A DNA stretch of 64,000 nucleotides from Aquimarina sp. BL5 (GTDB taxonomy: Bacteria > Bacteroidota > Bacteroidia > Flavobacteriales > Flavobacteriaceae): NCBI RefSeq assembly GCF_003443675.1, contig NZ_CP031963.1:5866501-5930500 (forward strand). Reading direction: 5' to 3'. Made by a program: the position numbers and the translations under genes. Positions 63,608 through 64,000 of the stretch are shown piece after piece. The stretch's first letter is position 1; each line of letters starts with the position of its first letter. Below the pieces are notes generated by a model. It made no database searches and had not been told where the DNA came from. It saw only the letters and a list, made by a program, of their open reading frames with translations.

Positions 63608-64000
63608 ATGAAAATTTTAAATAAAATACCATTTGTAGCCTTATTATTCACCTTTGCATTTGCAACTGCACAAGAGCATAATATGGAGGTAACTAAAGAA
63701 ACAATTGTAAAAACTTATGAATTAGAGAGAGGAAATACAACCATTCCTTACGAAATCACCATCTGGAACAAAGAAATAGATCCTATTAAATTAGAAAAAG
63801 AAGACAAATATAAATTGAATCAAGATAGAGTAGACACACAAGAAAGAATTACTAAGGTGATTACGATTGACGATCAGGTTGATAATTCTTTTGATAATAC
63901 TATTCAGATTTCATACTTAAAAGATGCAGATAAAGATTTTAAAATGATGCCTACTGACGAGGGATTTGTAATTATGGTAAAAGGTGAAGAGCTAAGATAT
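63608..64000 (+). CDS. Secreted protein of unknown function, 3' end missing
   Basis: The frame is open from the ATG at 63608 to the window end (131 codons). A signal peptide is clear (about 1-21, FVALLFTFAFATAQ). The visible mature part is charged and beta-rich (ELERGNTTIPYEITIWNKE, RITKVITIDDQVDNSF). No family recognised from this part. It begins 75 nt after the YtxH gene, so co-transcription is possible. Confidence 0.75.
   Translation, partial: MKILNKIPFVALLFTFAFATAQEHNMEVTKETIVKTYELERGNTTIPYEITIWNKEIDPIKLEKEDKYKLNQDRVDTQERITKVITIDDQVDNSFDNTIQISYLKDADKDFKMMPTDEGFVIMVKGEELRY

Noticed and set aside
1..64000. CRISPR arrays, insertion sequences, rRNA genes, prophage
   Set aside because: No regularly spaced repeats, transposase, integrase, phage structural or rRNA sequence seen anywhere in the window.

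Overview
The window is about 64 kb of AT-rich DNA from a member of the Bacteroidota, almost certainly a marine flavobacterium (Aquimarina-like; genus is inference). The support is a SusC/SusD pair, several proteins with a C-terminal type IX secretion (T9SS) sorting domain, promoters of the Bacteroidota TTTG / TAnnTTTG type, and a complete flexirubin-type pigment locus. Nearly all genes are on the plus strand. The exceptions are a three-tRNA cluster and one halogenase-like oxidoreductase.

Region 1 (1-20604) is a polysaccharide utilisation locus for beta-1,3-glucan (laminarin type). It starts with the 3' part of a membrane-spanning regulator with a LuxR-type HTH. Then come a SusC-like TonB receptor, a SusD-like lipoprotein, a SusE/F-position lipoprotein with a 160-residue tandem repeat, a GH16 lipoprotein, a GH3 lipoprotein and a second GH16 lipoprotein that starts at TTG. 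It ends with two large T9SS cargo enzymes: GH64-beta/gamma-crystallin-CBM6, and a 1310-residue GH16 enzyme with three copies of a 165-residue accessory domain. The secreted enzymes would cut the glucan outside the cell, SusCD would import the oligomers, and GH3 would finish them to glucose.

Region 2 (20605-25440) holds a terminator, tRNA-Ser(GCT), tRNA-Pro(TGG) and tRNA-Arg(TCT) on the minus strand with a clear promoter, and two long secreted proteins of unknown function that look like distant paralogues. The second has a strong promoter and a long leader.

Region 3 (25461-58893) is a flexirubin (aryl polyene plus dialkylresorcinol) biosynthesis cluster. Tyrosine ammonia-lyase makes 4-coumarate and a PaaK-like ligase (last gene) activates it. 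Two ACPs, a KS/KS-like (chain-length-factor) pair, further ketosynthases, a ketoreductase and two hotdog dehydratases extend it. DarA and DarB make the dialkylresorcinol. Acyltransferases, a BtrH-like protein and a penicillin-acyltransferase-like Ntn hydrolase are candidates for making the ester. An ABC transporter, a LolA-like protein, a lipoprotein and an MMPL transporter fused to a PlsC acyltransferase would move the product to the outer membrane. A WG-repeat protein, an Asp-box T9SS protein and a small lipoprotein sit among these genes without an obvious role in them.

Region 4 (58936-64000) is the least explained part. Two paralogous proteins share a CPNTCDN tail and are preceded by nearly identical 50-nt upstream elements. 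The second heads an apparent operon with a stand-alone 7-TM protein, a HisKA_3 histidine kinase and a NarL-type response regulator. A YtxH-type protein with its own promoter and the start of another secreted protein end the window.
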